Made by a program: the position numbers and the translations under genes. Below are positions 29,994 to 37,627 of a stretch of 64,000 nt of DNA, piece by piece. This DNA is from Ornithinimicrobium pekingense DSM 21552 (GTDB lineage Bacteria > Actinomycetota > Actinomycetes > Actinomycetales > Dermatophilaceae), in contig NZ_ATWJ01000012.1 of assembly GCF_000421185.1 (NCBI RefSeq), forward strand, positions 62,001 through 126,000, written 5' to 3'. The number at the start of each line of letters is the position of its first letter. The stretch's first letter is position 1. Below the pieces are notes generated by a model that worked only from the letters and a program-made list of their open reading frames with translations, had not been told where the DNA came from and did not search any database.

Positions 29994-31037
29994 CTAGGAC
30001 GACCTCGACCGGGCGGCGAAGCGCTGCTGGAGCAGGACGGCGCCGACGATGATCGCCCCCTTGGCCAGCGACTGGGCCGAGATGGACAGGTTGTTCTGGA
30101 TGAAGATGTTGGTGAGCGTGGAGAAGATGAGCACGCCCAGGACGGTGCCGACGATCGTGCCCCGGCCGCCGATGAGCAGGGTGCCGCCGACGACGACGGC
30201 CGCGATGGCGTCCAGCTCGTAGAGGTAGCCGTTGGTGGAGGTGCCGGCCGTGGTGCGGGCGATCATCATGACCGCGGCGATGCCGGCGGTCAGGCCGCTG
30301 AGGGCGAAGACCATGACCGTGTGCCGGCGGATCTTGATGCCGGCCAGGCGGGCGGCCTCGGGGTTGCCGCCGATCGCGACCGTCCGCCGGCCGAAGGTGG
30401 TGCGGTTGAGCAGGAACCAGCCGGCCGCCGCGACGACGAGGAAGATCCACACGATGACCGGGATGCCGAGCAGGTCCCCGCGGAAGGTGTCGAGGAAGGG
30501 GTCGACGCGCACGATCTGGGTCTTGCGGTCGGAGATGATCTCGGCCAGACCCCGGGCGGCGACGAGCATCGCCAGGGTCGCGATGAAGGAGACCACCCGC
30601 CCGTAGGCGACCACCACCCCGTTGACCAGGCCGGCGGCGGTGCCGACGGCCAGGGCGGTGAAGACCATGACGAGCCAGTGCAGGTCCTGGGCCATCGTCT
30701 GGGTGGCCAGCGTGGTGGCCCACACCGTCGCCAGCCCGAGCACGGACCCGACCGACAGGTCGATGCCGCCGGCGGTGATGACGAAGGTCACCCCGATGCT
30801 GATGACGCCGATGATCGCGGCCTGCTGGAGGATGACCATGAGGTTGGCCACGGACAGGAAACGCTCGCCGGAGGTCGCCACGCCGATGACCAGCAGCGCG
30901 ACGAGCGCCACCACCAGGCCGAGGTCGCGGGTCATCTCCTTCAGCGCCGGCAGGCGGCGAGCTCCCTCGTCCGCCGGGGCGGACCCGTCCTGGGGGTCCT
31001 GCGGCGCCGTGGTGCCCGGCGTGTCGGTCGTCGTCAT
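29994..31037 (-). CDS. Ribose-type ABC transporter permease (RbsC family)
   Basis: Membrane subunit of 347 residues with about nine or ten hydrophobic segments. Hallmarks are VISIGVTFVITAGGIDLSVGSVLGL, then GRRTVAIGGNPEAARLAGIKIRRHTV, VMMIARTTAGTSTNGYLYELDAIAAVVVGGTLLIGGRGTI and the C-terminal QSLAKGAIIVGAVLLQQRF. The polar N-terminus of about 35 residues carries the acidic and proline-rich stretch often seen in actinobacterial versions. ATG overlaps the ATPase stop (31034-31037). Confidence 0.93.
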   Translation of the reverse strand: MTTTDTPGTTAPQDPQDGSAPADEGARRLPALKEMTRDLGLVVALVALLVIGVATSGERFLSVANLMVILQQAAIIGVISIGVTFVITAGGIDLSVGSVLGLATVWATTLATQTMAQDLHWLVMVFTALAVGTAAGLVNGVVVAYGRVVSFIATLAMLVAARGLAEIISDRKTQIVRVDPFLDTFRGDLLGIPVIVWIFLVVAAAGWFLLNRTTFGRRTVAIGGNPEAARLAGIKIRRHTVMVFALSGLTAGIAAVMMIARTTAGTSTNGYLYELDAIAAVVVGGTLLIGGRGTIVGTVLGVLIFSTLTNIFIQNNLSISAQSLAKGAIIVGAVLLQQRFAARSRSS

Positions 31038-32572
31038 GCGTGCGTTCCTTCCATGACCAGGTCGAGGATGCGGTGCTCGTCGATGTCGGCGGCCGGCCCC
31101 TGGTGCACGACCCGCCCGTCGGCGAGGACGAGCACCTCGTCGCTGAGCTGGAGCACCTCCTCCAGCTCGCTGGAGACGAGGACGACGGCCGAGCCGTCGG
31201 CGGCCAGGCGGCGGATGAGGCGGTAGATCTCGGCGCGGGCGCCGACGTCGACGCCGCGGGTGGGCTCGTCGAGCAGGAGGATCGAGCAGCCGTGGACCAG
31301 CCAGCGGGCCAGCATGACCTTCTGCTGGTTGCCGCCGGACAGGGTGCGGGTCACCCGGCCGGGGTCGGACGGCGCCAGCTGCATGGCCTCGATCTGCTCG
31401 GTGGCGGCGCGCCGCTCGGCGCGCTCGTCGAGCAGGCCGCCCCTGGCGAAGCGGCCGAAGGTCGACAGGGTGATGTTGCGGAAGACCGGCTCGTCCAGGA
31501 GCAGGCCCTGGGCCTTGCGCTCCTCGGGGGCCAGCCCGATGCCGGCCGAGACCGCGGCCGGCACCGACCCGCGCGGCAGGTCGCGGCCCCGCACGCGCAC
31601 CACGCCGGCGCTGGCGCGCCGGGCGCCGTAGAGGGTCTCCAGGACCTCCGAGCGGCCGGCGCCGACGAGTCCGGCCAGCCCGACGATCTCCCCGGGCCGC
31701 ACGGTGAAGGAGACTCCCTCGAAGACGCCGGCCAGCGACAGCCCGTCGACCTCCAGCAGCGGCTCCTCGCCCTGCGGACCGGCCGACGCCCCGCCGAAGT
31801 CGGTGGCGACGTCGCGGCCGGTCATCAGCGAGATGACCTCGGCGGTGCTCACCTCGTCCACGGCCAGGTTGGTGGCGACGGTGCGCCCGTCCTTGAGCAC
31901 GGTGATGCGGTCGCCGATGCGGCGGATCTCCTCGAGCCGGTGGGAGATGTAGATGACGGCGACCCCCTCGGCCTGCACCGCCTCGACGACGCGGAAGAGG
32001 TTGTCCACCTCCTCGGGGTCGAGCACGGCCGACGGCTCGTCCATGACGATCAGCTTGGCGTCGCGGGACAGGGCCCGGGCCATCGAGACGATCTGCTTGC
32101 CGGCGGAGGAGAGCTGGCCCACCTCGCGCGACGGCGACAGCTCGGGGTGCCCGAGCCGGGACATGAGCTGGCGGGTGCGGGCGTGCGTCTCGCGGCGGCG
32201 CAGCACCCCACCCTGGGCGAGCTCGTGGCCGAGGAAGATGTTCTCGGCGATGGTCAGCCCGTCCACGACGTCGAGCTCCTGGTACATCGTGGCGATGCCG
32301 AGCTCCAGCGCAGCGGTGGGCGAGCCGATGACGACCGGCTCGCCGTCCATGACGATCTCGCCCCGGTCGGGGCGGTGCGCCCCGGCGAGGGTCTTGATGA
32401 GCGTCGACTTGCCGGCGCCGTTCTGACCGAGCAGGCAGTGGACCTCCCCGGGCAGGACCTCCAGGTCCACCCCGTCCAGGGCCTTGGCGCCCGGGAAGTG
32501 CTTCACGATCCCCTCCATGCGCAGCAGCGGCTGCGGGGGGTGCGGGGCCGAAGCGGAGTCGACGGTGACCAT
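31034..32572 (-). CDS. Ribose-type ABC transporter ATPase (RbsA family)
   Basis: Two-domain ATPase of 512 residues. Domain 1: Walker A LLGQNGAGKSTLIK, YQELDVVDGLTIAENIFLG, Walker B LIVMDEPSAVLD; its signature region reads LSSAGKQIVSMARAL. Domain 2: degenerate Walker A GLVGAGRSEV, signature LSGGNQQKVMLARWL and Walker B LLLDEPTRGVD. The gene is first in a five-gene operon (ATPase, permease, binding protein, dehydrogenase, isomerase). Its ATG lies only six bases after a clear -10 box, with no ribosome-binding site, so it should be leaderless. Confidence 0.93.
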   Translation of the reverse strand: MVTVDSASAPHPPQPLLRMEGIVKHFPGAKALDGVDLEVLPGEVHCLLGQNGAGKSTLIKTLAGAHRPDRGEIVMDGEPVVIGSPTAALELGIATMYQELDVVDGLTIAENIFLGHELAQGGVLRRRETHARTRQLMSRLGHPELSPSREVGQLSSAGKQIVSMARALSRDAKLIVMDEPSAVLDPEEVDNLFRVVEAVQAEGVAVIYISHRLEEIRRIGDRITVLKDGRTVATNLAVDEVSTAEVISLMTGRDVATDFGGASAGPQGEEPLLEVDGLSLAGVFEGVSFTVRPGEIVGLAGLVGAGRSEVLETLYGARRASAGVVRVRGRDLPRGSVPAAVSAGIGLAPEERKAQGLLLDEPVFRNITLSTFGRFARGGLLDERAERRAATEQIEAMQLAPSDPGRVTRTLSGGNQQKVMLARWLVHGCSILLLDEPTRGVDVGARAEIYRLIRRLAADGSAVVLVSSELEEVLQLSDEVLVLADGRVVHQGPAADIDEHRILDLVMEGTHA

Positions 32573-32578
32573 GCGGGA

Positions 32579-32607
32579 ACACTAGGGGCACTTATGCCGG
32601 GCGTCAA
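32579..32607 (-). promoter_or_regulatory. Strong promoter of the ribose-type importer operon
   Basis: On the minus strand TTGACG (32607-32602), 17 bases, then TAGTGT (32584-32579), then six bases to the ATG at 32572. Spacing is ideal and the transcript should begin at or very near the start codon. Confidence 0.75.
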
Positions 32608-32651
32608 GCAAAAGTTCTGACGAGATCGACACAACTGGGCCTGCTCCCTGG

Positions 32652-32657
32652 CAGAAT
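32652..32657 (+). promoter_or_regulatory. -10 box of the ROK regulator gene, leaderless architecture
   Basis: CAGAAT lies six bases before ATG 32664, and no purine-rich site precedes that ATG. The -35 is unclear. Confidence 0.5.
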
Positions 32658-32663
32658 GGGCCG

Positions 32664-33926
32664 ATGCGACCTCAGCCACGCCCGGCCGCGAGTGCTTTAC
32701 TGCCTGCCATGGTCAGCCCGCCCGCCTCCGCCGACGCCCCTGTCACGCGGTCGGTCGCGCCGTCGGCCAGCAGCGCGGGGTCGCTGTTCCAGCTGCTGCG
32801 CGACGGGGCGCCGCGAACCCGCGCCGACCTGGTCGCGGCCAGCGGCATGGCGCGCTCCACCGTCGCCGGCCGCATCGACGAGCTGCTCGCCACCGGTCTG
32901 GTGGCGCCCACCGGCGAGGCCAGCTCCAGCGGCGGGCGGCCGGCGGTCACCTTCGTCTTCGACCCCTCCAGCCGCGTGGTCGTGGGGGTCGACCTCGGGG
33001 TGAGCCACGCCCACGTCGCGGTCACCGACCTGACCAACCAGGTGCTGGCCGAGGACCTGGAGGACCTGCAGATCGCCGACGGCCCCGCGGCGGTCCTGCA
33101 GCGGGTCACCGCGATGGCCCTGCGCCTGCTGGAGCGTGCCGGGCGCTCCCTCGACGACGTCGCCGGCACCGGCATCGGCCTGCCCGGGCCCGTCGAGTTC
33201 TCCTCCGGGCGACCCGTCAGCCCGCCGGTCATGCCGGGGTGGGACCGCTTCGACGTGCCCGGCTTCCTGGGCCGGACCCTGCCCGGCCCGGTGCTCGTGG
33301 ACAACGACGTCAACATCATGGCGCTGGGCGAGCACGCCGAGCGCTACCGCGACGTCGCCGACCTCGTCTTCGTCAAGGTCGCCTCCGGCATCGGCGCGGG
33401 CATCATCAGCGGCGGCGCCCTGCAGCGCGGCGCCCAGGGCGCGGCCGGCGACCTCGGTCACGTCGCGGTGCCGGACGGCAACCAGACGCTGTGCACCTGC
33501 GGCAACCGCGGGTGCCTGGAGGCCGTCGCCTCCGGTGCCGCCGTCGCCCGCCGGCTGCGCGAGGCGGGCGCCGACGTGCAGACCCAGAGCGACGTGGTGG
33601 CCCTCGTGCGGGCCGGTGACACCGCGGCCATCCAGGCGGTCCGAGACGCCGGCCGCGAGATCGGCTCGGTCCTGGCCGGGGTCGTCTCGCTGCTCAACCC
33701 CTCGGTGATGGTCGTCGGCGGCCGGATCTCCTCGGTCGGGGAGCAGCTGCTCGCCGGCATCCGCGAGTCGGTCTACCGCCGCTCCCTGCCGCTGGGCACC
33801 CACCACCTGCGCATCGTCGGCTCGGTCTCCGGCATGCGGGCCGGCATCGTCGGCGCCTCCGTGCTGGTGACCGACACCCTGCTGTCGGCCGACGGCGTCG
33901 ACGCGGTCGTGGCACGCCGCAGCTAG
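32664..33926 (+). CDS. ROK-family transcriptional repressor (local sugar importer)
   Basis: Protein of 420 residues. The N-terminal winged helix (about 37-80) contains RTRADLVAASGMARSTVAGRIDELLATGLV. The C-terminal sugar-kinase-like domain shows VVGVDLGVSHAHVAV, GIGLPGPVEFSSGRPVSPPVMPGW, VLVDNDVNIMALGEH, GIGAGIISGGALQRG and the cysteine motif CTCGNRGCLEAVASGAAV. It is divergent from the ribose-type importer operon, which it probably represses. Start choice is ATG 32664 from the leaderless -10; ATG 32709 is an alternative that would shorten it by 15 residues. Its TAG stop shares the CTAG with the convergent esterase gene. Confidence 0.9.
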   Translation: MRPQPRPAASALLPAMVSPPASADAPVTRSVAPSASSAGSLFQLLRDGAPRTRADLVAASGMARSTVAGRIDELLATGLVAPTGEASSSGGRPAVTFVFDPSSRVVVGVDLGVSHAHVAVTDLTNQVLAEDLEDLQIADGPAAVLQRVTAMALRLLERAGRSLDDVAGTGIGLPGPVEFSSGRPVSPPVMPGWDRFDVPGFLGRTLPGPVLVDNDVNIMALGEHAERYRDVADLVFVKVASGIGAGIISGGALQRGAQGAAGDLGHVAVPDGNQTLCTCGNRGCLEAVASGAAVARRLREAGADVQTQSDVVALVRAGDTAAIQAVRDAGREIGSVLAGVVSLLNPSVMVVGGRISSVGEQLLAGIRESVYRRSLPLGTHHLRIVGSVSGMRAGIVGASVLVTDTLLSADGVDAVVARRS

Positions 33927-34885
33927 GCGAGCACCCTCCCCAGCCACGCCACGGCGCGCAGCCACTGCTCCTGGGCGCCGCCCTCGTGGTCGTTGAAGGG
34001 ATAGACCTCCAGGGTCGGCGGCGTCGGCAGCGCGTTGGCGGCGGCGAACACGGTCGACGGCGGGCAGGTGGCGTCCATGAGCGCGACCGAGACCATCGTC
34101 GGGGCGGTGACGCGCCGAGCCATCGTCACCCCGTCGACGTAGGACAGCGTGCGGAAGACCTGCTCGGCCGCCCCGCGGTGCACCGACAGGTAGGAGGTGA
34201 TCTCGGAGTAGGGCGCGGCGTCGGTCACCCTGACGGCCCGCTCGAAGTGGCACAGGAAGGGCACGTCGGCCACCACGGCCGCGACGTCCTCGTGCAGCGC
34301 ACCGGCGGCGAGCGCCAGCCCGCCGCCCTGGCTGGTGCCGGCCACGGCCACCCGGGAGCGGTCCACGTCGTCGCGGCCCAGCGCGTGGTCGACCGCACGG
34401 ACCGCGTCGGTGATCAGCCGGCGGTAGTAGTAGGTGTGCGGGGAACAGATCCCGCGCGTCATCATCCCCGGGTGGGCCGGCCCCGAGCCGTGCGGGTCGG
34501 GGGTGCCGCCGCCGGACCCCCACGTGGAGGCCTGGCCCCGGGTGTCCATGACGAGGTGGGCGAAGCCCGACGCGGCATACCCCAGGCGCTCGTGCGGCAG
34601 CCCGCGCCCGCCGCCGTAGCCGATGAGCTCGACCACGCACGGCAGCGGCTGGTCCGAGGGCGGCGCGAGGAACCACGCCCGCACCGGCTCGCCGCCGAAG
34701 CCGGGGAAGGTCACGTCCTCGACCCGCACCGCGGTGACCGGGGTGTCGGCGGGGACGCTGGTGGCGCGTCCGCCGGCCGCCCTGGCCTCGGCCAGGGTGG
34801 TGGACCAGAAGTCGTCGAAGTCCTCCGGCTCGGGCACGTGCGGCCGGTAGGCGCGCAGCTCCTCCAGGGGCAGGTCGGTCAGCAC
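33923..34885 (-). CDS. CE7-family acetyl xylan esterase / acetyl esterase
   Basis: Alpha/beta-hydrolase of 320 residues. It removes acetyl groups from xylo-oligosaccharides or related esters. The nucleophile Ser185 lies in GTSQGG, the family RGQ motif is in MDTRGQASTWGSGG, DATCPPST holds the acid and NDHEGG the histidine, so the CE7 triad pattern is complete. It has no signal peptide and acts in the cytoplasm. GTG 34885 has AGGAGGAGC just upstream, in the 12-base gap after the ROK gene, so the two form an operon. Its stop codon shares CTAG with the convergent ROK gene at 33923-33926. Confidence 0.9.
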   Translation of the reverse strand: MLTDLPLEELRAYRPHVPEPEDFDDFWSTTLAEARAAGGRATSVPADTPVTAVRVEDVTFPGFGGEPVRAWFLAPPSDQPLPCVVELIGYGGGRGLPHERLGYAASGFAHLVMDTRGQASTWGSGGGTPDPHGSGPAHPGMMTRGICSPHTYYYRRLITDAVRAVDHALGRDDVDRSRVAVAGTSQGGGLALAAGALHEDVAAVVADVPFLCHFERAVRVTDAAPYSEITSYLSVHRGAAEQVFRTLSYVDGVTMARRVTAPTMVSVALMDATCPPSTVFAAANALPTPPTLEVYPFNDHEGGAQEQWLRAVAWLGRVLA

Positions 34886-34897
34886 TCGGGCTCCTCC

Positions 34898-36106
34898 TCA
34901 GGTCGCCAGGAAGGCGACGGGGCTGGTCACGACACGGGTCAGGTGCAGCAGCGCGCCGCCGGTGGCGCCGGCGACGTCGTCGGTGTCCTGGACGACCTCC
35001 AGCGGCATCCACGGGGCGGCCATCACCCGGGCGCGCAGCCGCGCCTCGACCGTGGGGGTGATGCGGTCGGCGAGGTCACCGATCTCGCCGCCGAGCACGA
35101 TCGTGGGCACGTCGAGGAGGTTGACGACGCCGGCGAGGACGACGCCCAGCGCCTCGGCGGCCAGGTCGATCGCCTCCCGGCTGCCGGTGTGCCCCTCCTC
35201 GGCCAGGCGGCCGAGCTCGGCCAGGGTGGTGGCCGGCGGCAGCCCGGCGCGACGGGTCATGGCCAGGCGTCCGGCATACCGCTCCAGGCACCCGTCGGAC
35301 CCGCAGGGGCAGGGGTCCCCGCCCGGGCGGAAGGGCATGTGCCCGATCTCGCCGGCGAAGCCGTGCAGGCCCGACTGCACGCGGGCATCGGTGACCACGG
35401 CCCCGCCGATGCCGATCTCGCCGGAGACGTAGACGAAGTGGCTCGAGCGCCCCTGCCGCCCGGGCGCCGGCTGGGCGAAGGCGTGCGCGGCGAGGTTGGC
35501 CTCGTTGCCCAGGCTCAGGGGTATGCCGTGCAGCTGCTCGCGCAGGCCCGCGGCGGGTGAGAGGTCCTGCCAGCCGAGGTTGGGCGCGCGCAGCAGCCGC
35601 TCGCCCGAGCCGTCGACGACGCCCGGCAGGGCCAGCCCGGCGCCGACGACCCGGCCGCCCTCGGGGGTCTGCGCGAGGACCTGGGCCAGGTGCACCCCGA
35701 GCAGCTGCAGGGCGGCCGCGGGCTCGGACCCCACGAGGTCGGGCTCGGAGCGGGCCTCGGCCACCACCCGGCCGCGCAGGTCCAGCAGCCGGGCCGCCAC
35801 GTGCGCGGCGTTGACCTGCAGCCCCACGGCGCAGATGCGCCCGGTGGGTCGCAGCGGCGTGGCCGGGCGACCCGGGCCGGCCAGCTGGGCCGTGCCCTCC
35901 TCGACGAGGCCGCCGGCCACCAGCTCGTCGACCAGGCGCGAGACGGTGGAGCGGGTCAGACCGGTCGCCGCCGCGACCCCCGCCCGGGACACCGGCTCCT
36001 CCGAGGCGCACACGCAGCGGAGCACGACCGCGAGGTTGGTCTCGCGCAGCGTCGACTGGTGGGCGAGGACGACGCCCGGTGAGGCCGCGGCGGCGAGGGG
36101 GTGCAT
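34898..36106 (-). CDS. ROK-family repressor, probably XylR-like
   Basis: A 402-residue regulator. Helix-turn-helix at about 34-66 (REPVSRAGVAAATGLTRSTVSRLVDELVAGGLV-like), then the ROK fold with VGAGLALPGVVDGSGERLL, LGNEANLAAHAF, EIGIGGAVVTDARVQSGLHGFAGEIGHMPF and CPCGSDGCLERYAG. It is divergent from the intracellular xylanase, whose promoter contains a 14-bp direct repeat resembling a motif upstream of xylA. Xylose repression by XylR of this class is established in Bacillus and inferred here. ATG 36106 follows TGGAG. It is cotranscribed with the CE7 esterase. Confidence 0.88.
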   Translation of the reverse strand: MHPLAAAASPGVVLAHQSTLRETNLAVVLRCVCASEEPVSRAGVAAATGLTRSTVSRLVDELVAGGLVEEGTAQLAGPGRPATPLRPTGRICAVGLQVNAAHVAARLLDLRGRVVAEARSEPDLVGSEPAAALQLLGVHLAQVLAQTPEGGRVVGAGLALPGVVDGSGERLLRAPNLGWQDLSPAAGLREQLHGIPLSLGNEANLAAHAFAQPAPGRQGRSSHFVYVSGEIGIGGAVVTDARVQSGLHGFAGEIGHMPFRPGGDPCPCGSDGCLERYAGRLAMTRRAGLPPATTLAELGRLAEEGHTGSREAIDLAAEALGVVLAGVVNLLDVPTIVLGGEIGDLADRITPTVEARLRARVMAAPWMPLEVVQDTDDVAGATGGALLHLTRVVTSPVAFLAT

Positions 36107-36133
36107 GGGCTCCAGCCTACGCACCGGGTGGGG

Positions 36134-36184
36134 TTGCGCGGGACCACGACCCGGGTTAGTTTTCTGGCGATAGTTTTGTGGCGC
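36134..36184 (+). promoter_or_regulatory. Promoter and repeat operator of the intracellular xylanase gene
   Basis: TTGCGC (36134-36139), 17 bases, TAGTTT (36157-36162). Two 14-bp direct copies follow: TAGTTTTCTGGCGA (36157-36170) and TAGTTTTGTGGCGC (36171-36184). The block GGGGTTGCGCG-N-TAGTTTT recurs upstream of xylA. The repeats overlap the -10 and start point, which suits repression by the divergent ROK protein. Confidence 0.65.
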
Positions 36185-36204
36185 AACCAACGACGGAGGC
36201 ACCC

Positions 36205-37524
36205 ATGGCGACGGCGTCGCTGCACCCTGCTCAGGCCCCCTTCCCGCTCACCTCTCCCCGGCCCGACCCCGCTCTCGCGCACCGGACCGCCTCGACGCTG
36301 GTCGAGGTCCGCGACGCCGACGGGCACCCGCTGGCGGAGACCGACGTCGTGGCCGAGCAGGTCGACCACGCGTTCGGCTTCGGCTGCATCGGCTTCGAGC
36401 TGCTGCCGTCCTCCCCCGCAGCGGCGGAGGAGGACCCTGTCAGCGACGCTGAGCGCGAGGTCATGGCGGCGCAGTGGCTCGAGCTCTTCAACACCGCGAC
36501 GCTGCCGTTCTACTGGGGCCAGCACGAGCCGGAGGAGGGCGCGCCGCAGACCGACCGGCTGCGCCGGGGCGCGCAGTGGTTCGCCGGGCGCGGGGTCCGG
36601 CTCAAGGGCCACCCCCTGGCCTGGCACACCCTGGCGCCGCCGTGGCTGCGCGGCCGCGACCTGGAGGAGGTCGAGCGGCTGCTGCGCGGGCGGATCACCC
36701 GCGAGGTCACCGCGTTCACCGGTCTCATCGACACCTGGGACGCGATCAACGAGGTGGTGATCATGCCGGTCTTCACCGCGGAGGACAACGCCATCACCCC
36801 GCTCGCCCGACGGCTGGGGCGCATCGGGATCACCCGCCTGGCCTTCGAGACCGCCCGCGCCGCCAACCCCTCGGCCACCCTGCTGCTCAACGACTTCGAC
36901 ATGTCCACCGCCTACGACACCCTCGTCGAGGGTGTCCTCGAGGCCGGGGTGCAGGTCGACGCGCTGGGCCTGCAGAGCCACATGCACCAGGGCTGGTGGG
37001 GCGAGGAGAAGACCCTCGAGGTGCTGGAGCGGTTATCCCGCTACGGCCTGCCGCTGCACCTGACCGAGACCACGCTGGTCTCCGGGGACCTCATGCCGGC
37101 GCACGTCGAGGACCTCAACGACCACGTCGTCGAGCCCGGCGGCTGGCCCAGCACCCCCGAGGGCGAGGCCCGGCAGGCCGAGGAGCTCGAGCGGCACTAC
37201 CGCACCGTGCTGTCCCACCCGAGCGTGGAGTCGATCACCTGGTGGGGGCTGTGGGACCGCTTTGCCTGGCTGCACGCGCCCGCCGGGCTGGTCCGGCCCG
37301 ACGGCACCCCCAAGCCCGCCTACGACACGCTGCGTCGCCTCGTCCGGCAGGAGTGGTGGCTCTCCCCCACCACCGTGCGCACCGACGGCGACGGCCGCCT
37401 GCCCCTCACCGGGTGGCTCGGCCGGTATGCCGTGCGCCTGCCGGACGGCCGCTGCGCCGAGGTCCACCTCACCCCCGGCACCGAGCGCCTGACCGCGCAC
37501 GTGGGCGCGCCCGCCCCCGCCTGA
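36205..37524 (+). CDS. Intracellular GH10 xylanase
   Basis: Glycoside hydrolase family 10 enzyme of 439 residues that should cut xylo-oligosaccharides by a retaining mechanism. GHPLAWHTLAPPW, the acid/base motif WDAINEVV (Glu183) and the nucleophile motif LHLTETTL (Glu288) are in place. There is no signal peptide, so it works inside the cell on imported oligomers. The N-terminal 80 residues contain a small beta-rich domain before the barrel (TLVEVRDADGHPLAETDVVAEQVDHAFGFGC), and the last 60 or so residues form a further beta-rich tail. ATG 36205 has GGAGG five bases upstream. Its promoter is shared in design with xylA. Confidence 0.92.
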   Translation: MATASLHPAQAPFPLTSPRPDPALAHRTASTLVEVRDADGHPLAETDVVAEQVDHAFGFGCIGFELLPSSPAAAEEDPVSDAEREVMAAQWLELFNTATLPFYWGQHEPEEGAPQTDRLRRGAQWFAGRGVRLKGHPLAWHTLAPPWLRGRDLEEVERLLRGRITREVTAFTGLIDTWDAINEVVIMPVFTAEDNAITPLARRLGRIGITRLAFETARAANPSATLLLNDFDMSTAYDTLVEGVLEAGVQVDALGLQSHMHQGWWGEEKTLEVLERLSRYGLPLHLTETTLVSGDLMPAHVEDLNDHVVEPGGWPSTPEGEARQAEELERHYRTVLSHPSVESITWWGLWDRFAWLHAPAGLVRPDGTPKPAYDTLRRLVRQEWWLSPTTVRTDGDGRLPLTGWLGRYAVRLPDGRCAEVHLTPGTERLTAHVGAPAPA

Positions 37525-37627
37525 ACGCCATACCTCGGCCCTTGCGTCCGAGACCCCACCCCTCAGAGACCTTCCCCCGCCCGTGCACCCGACCACTCCT
37601 GCCCCACACCCAATGAAGGAGAAGAAA

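Noticed and set aside
31034-32572. Degenerate Walker A in the second ATPase domain considered as a sign of inactivation
   Set aside because: GLVGAGRSE is normal for RbsA/MglA-type proteins; the same change is in the MmsA-type ATPase here.
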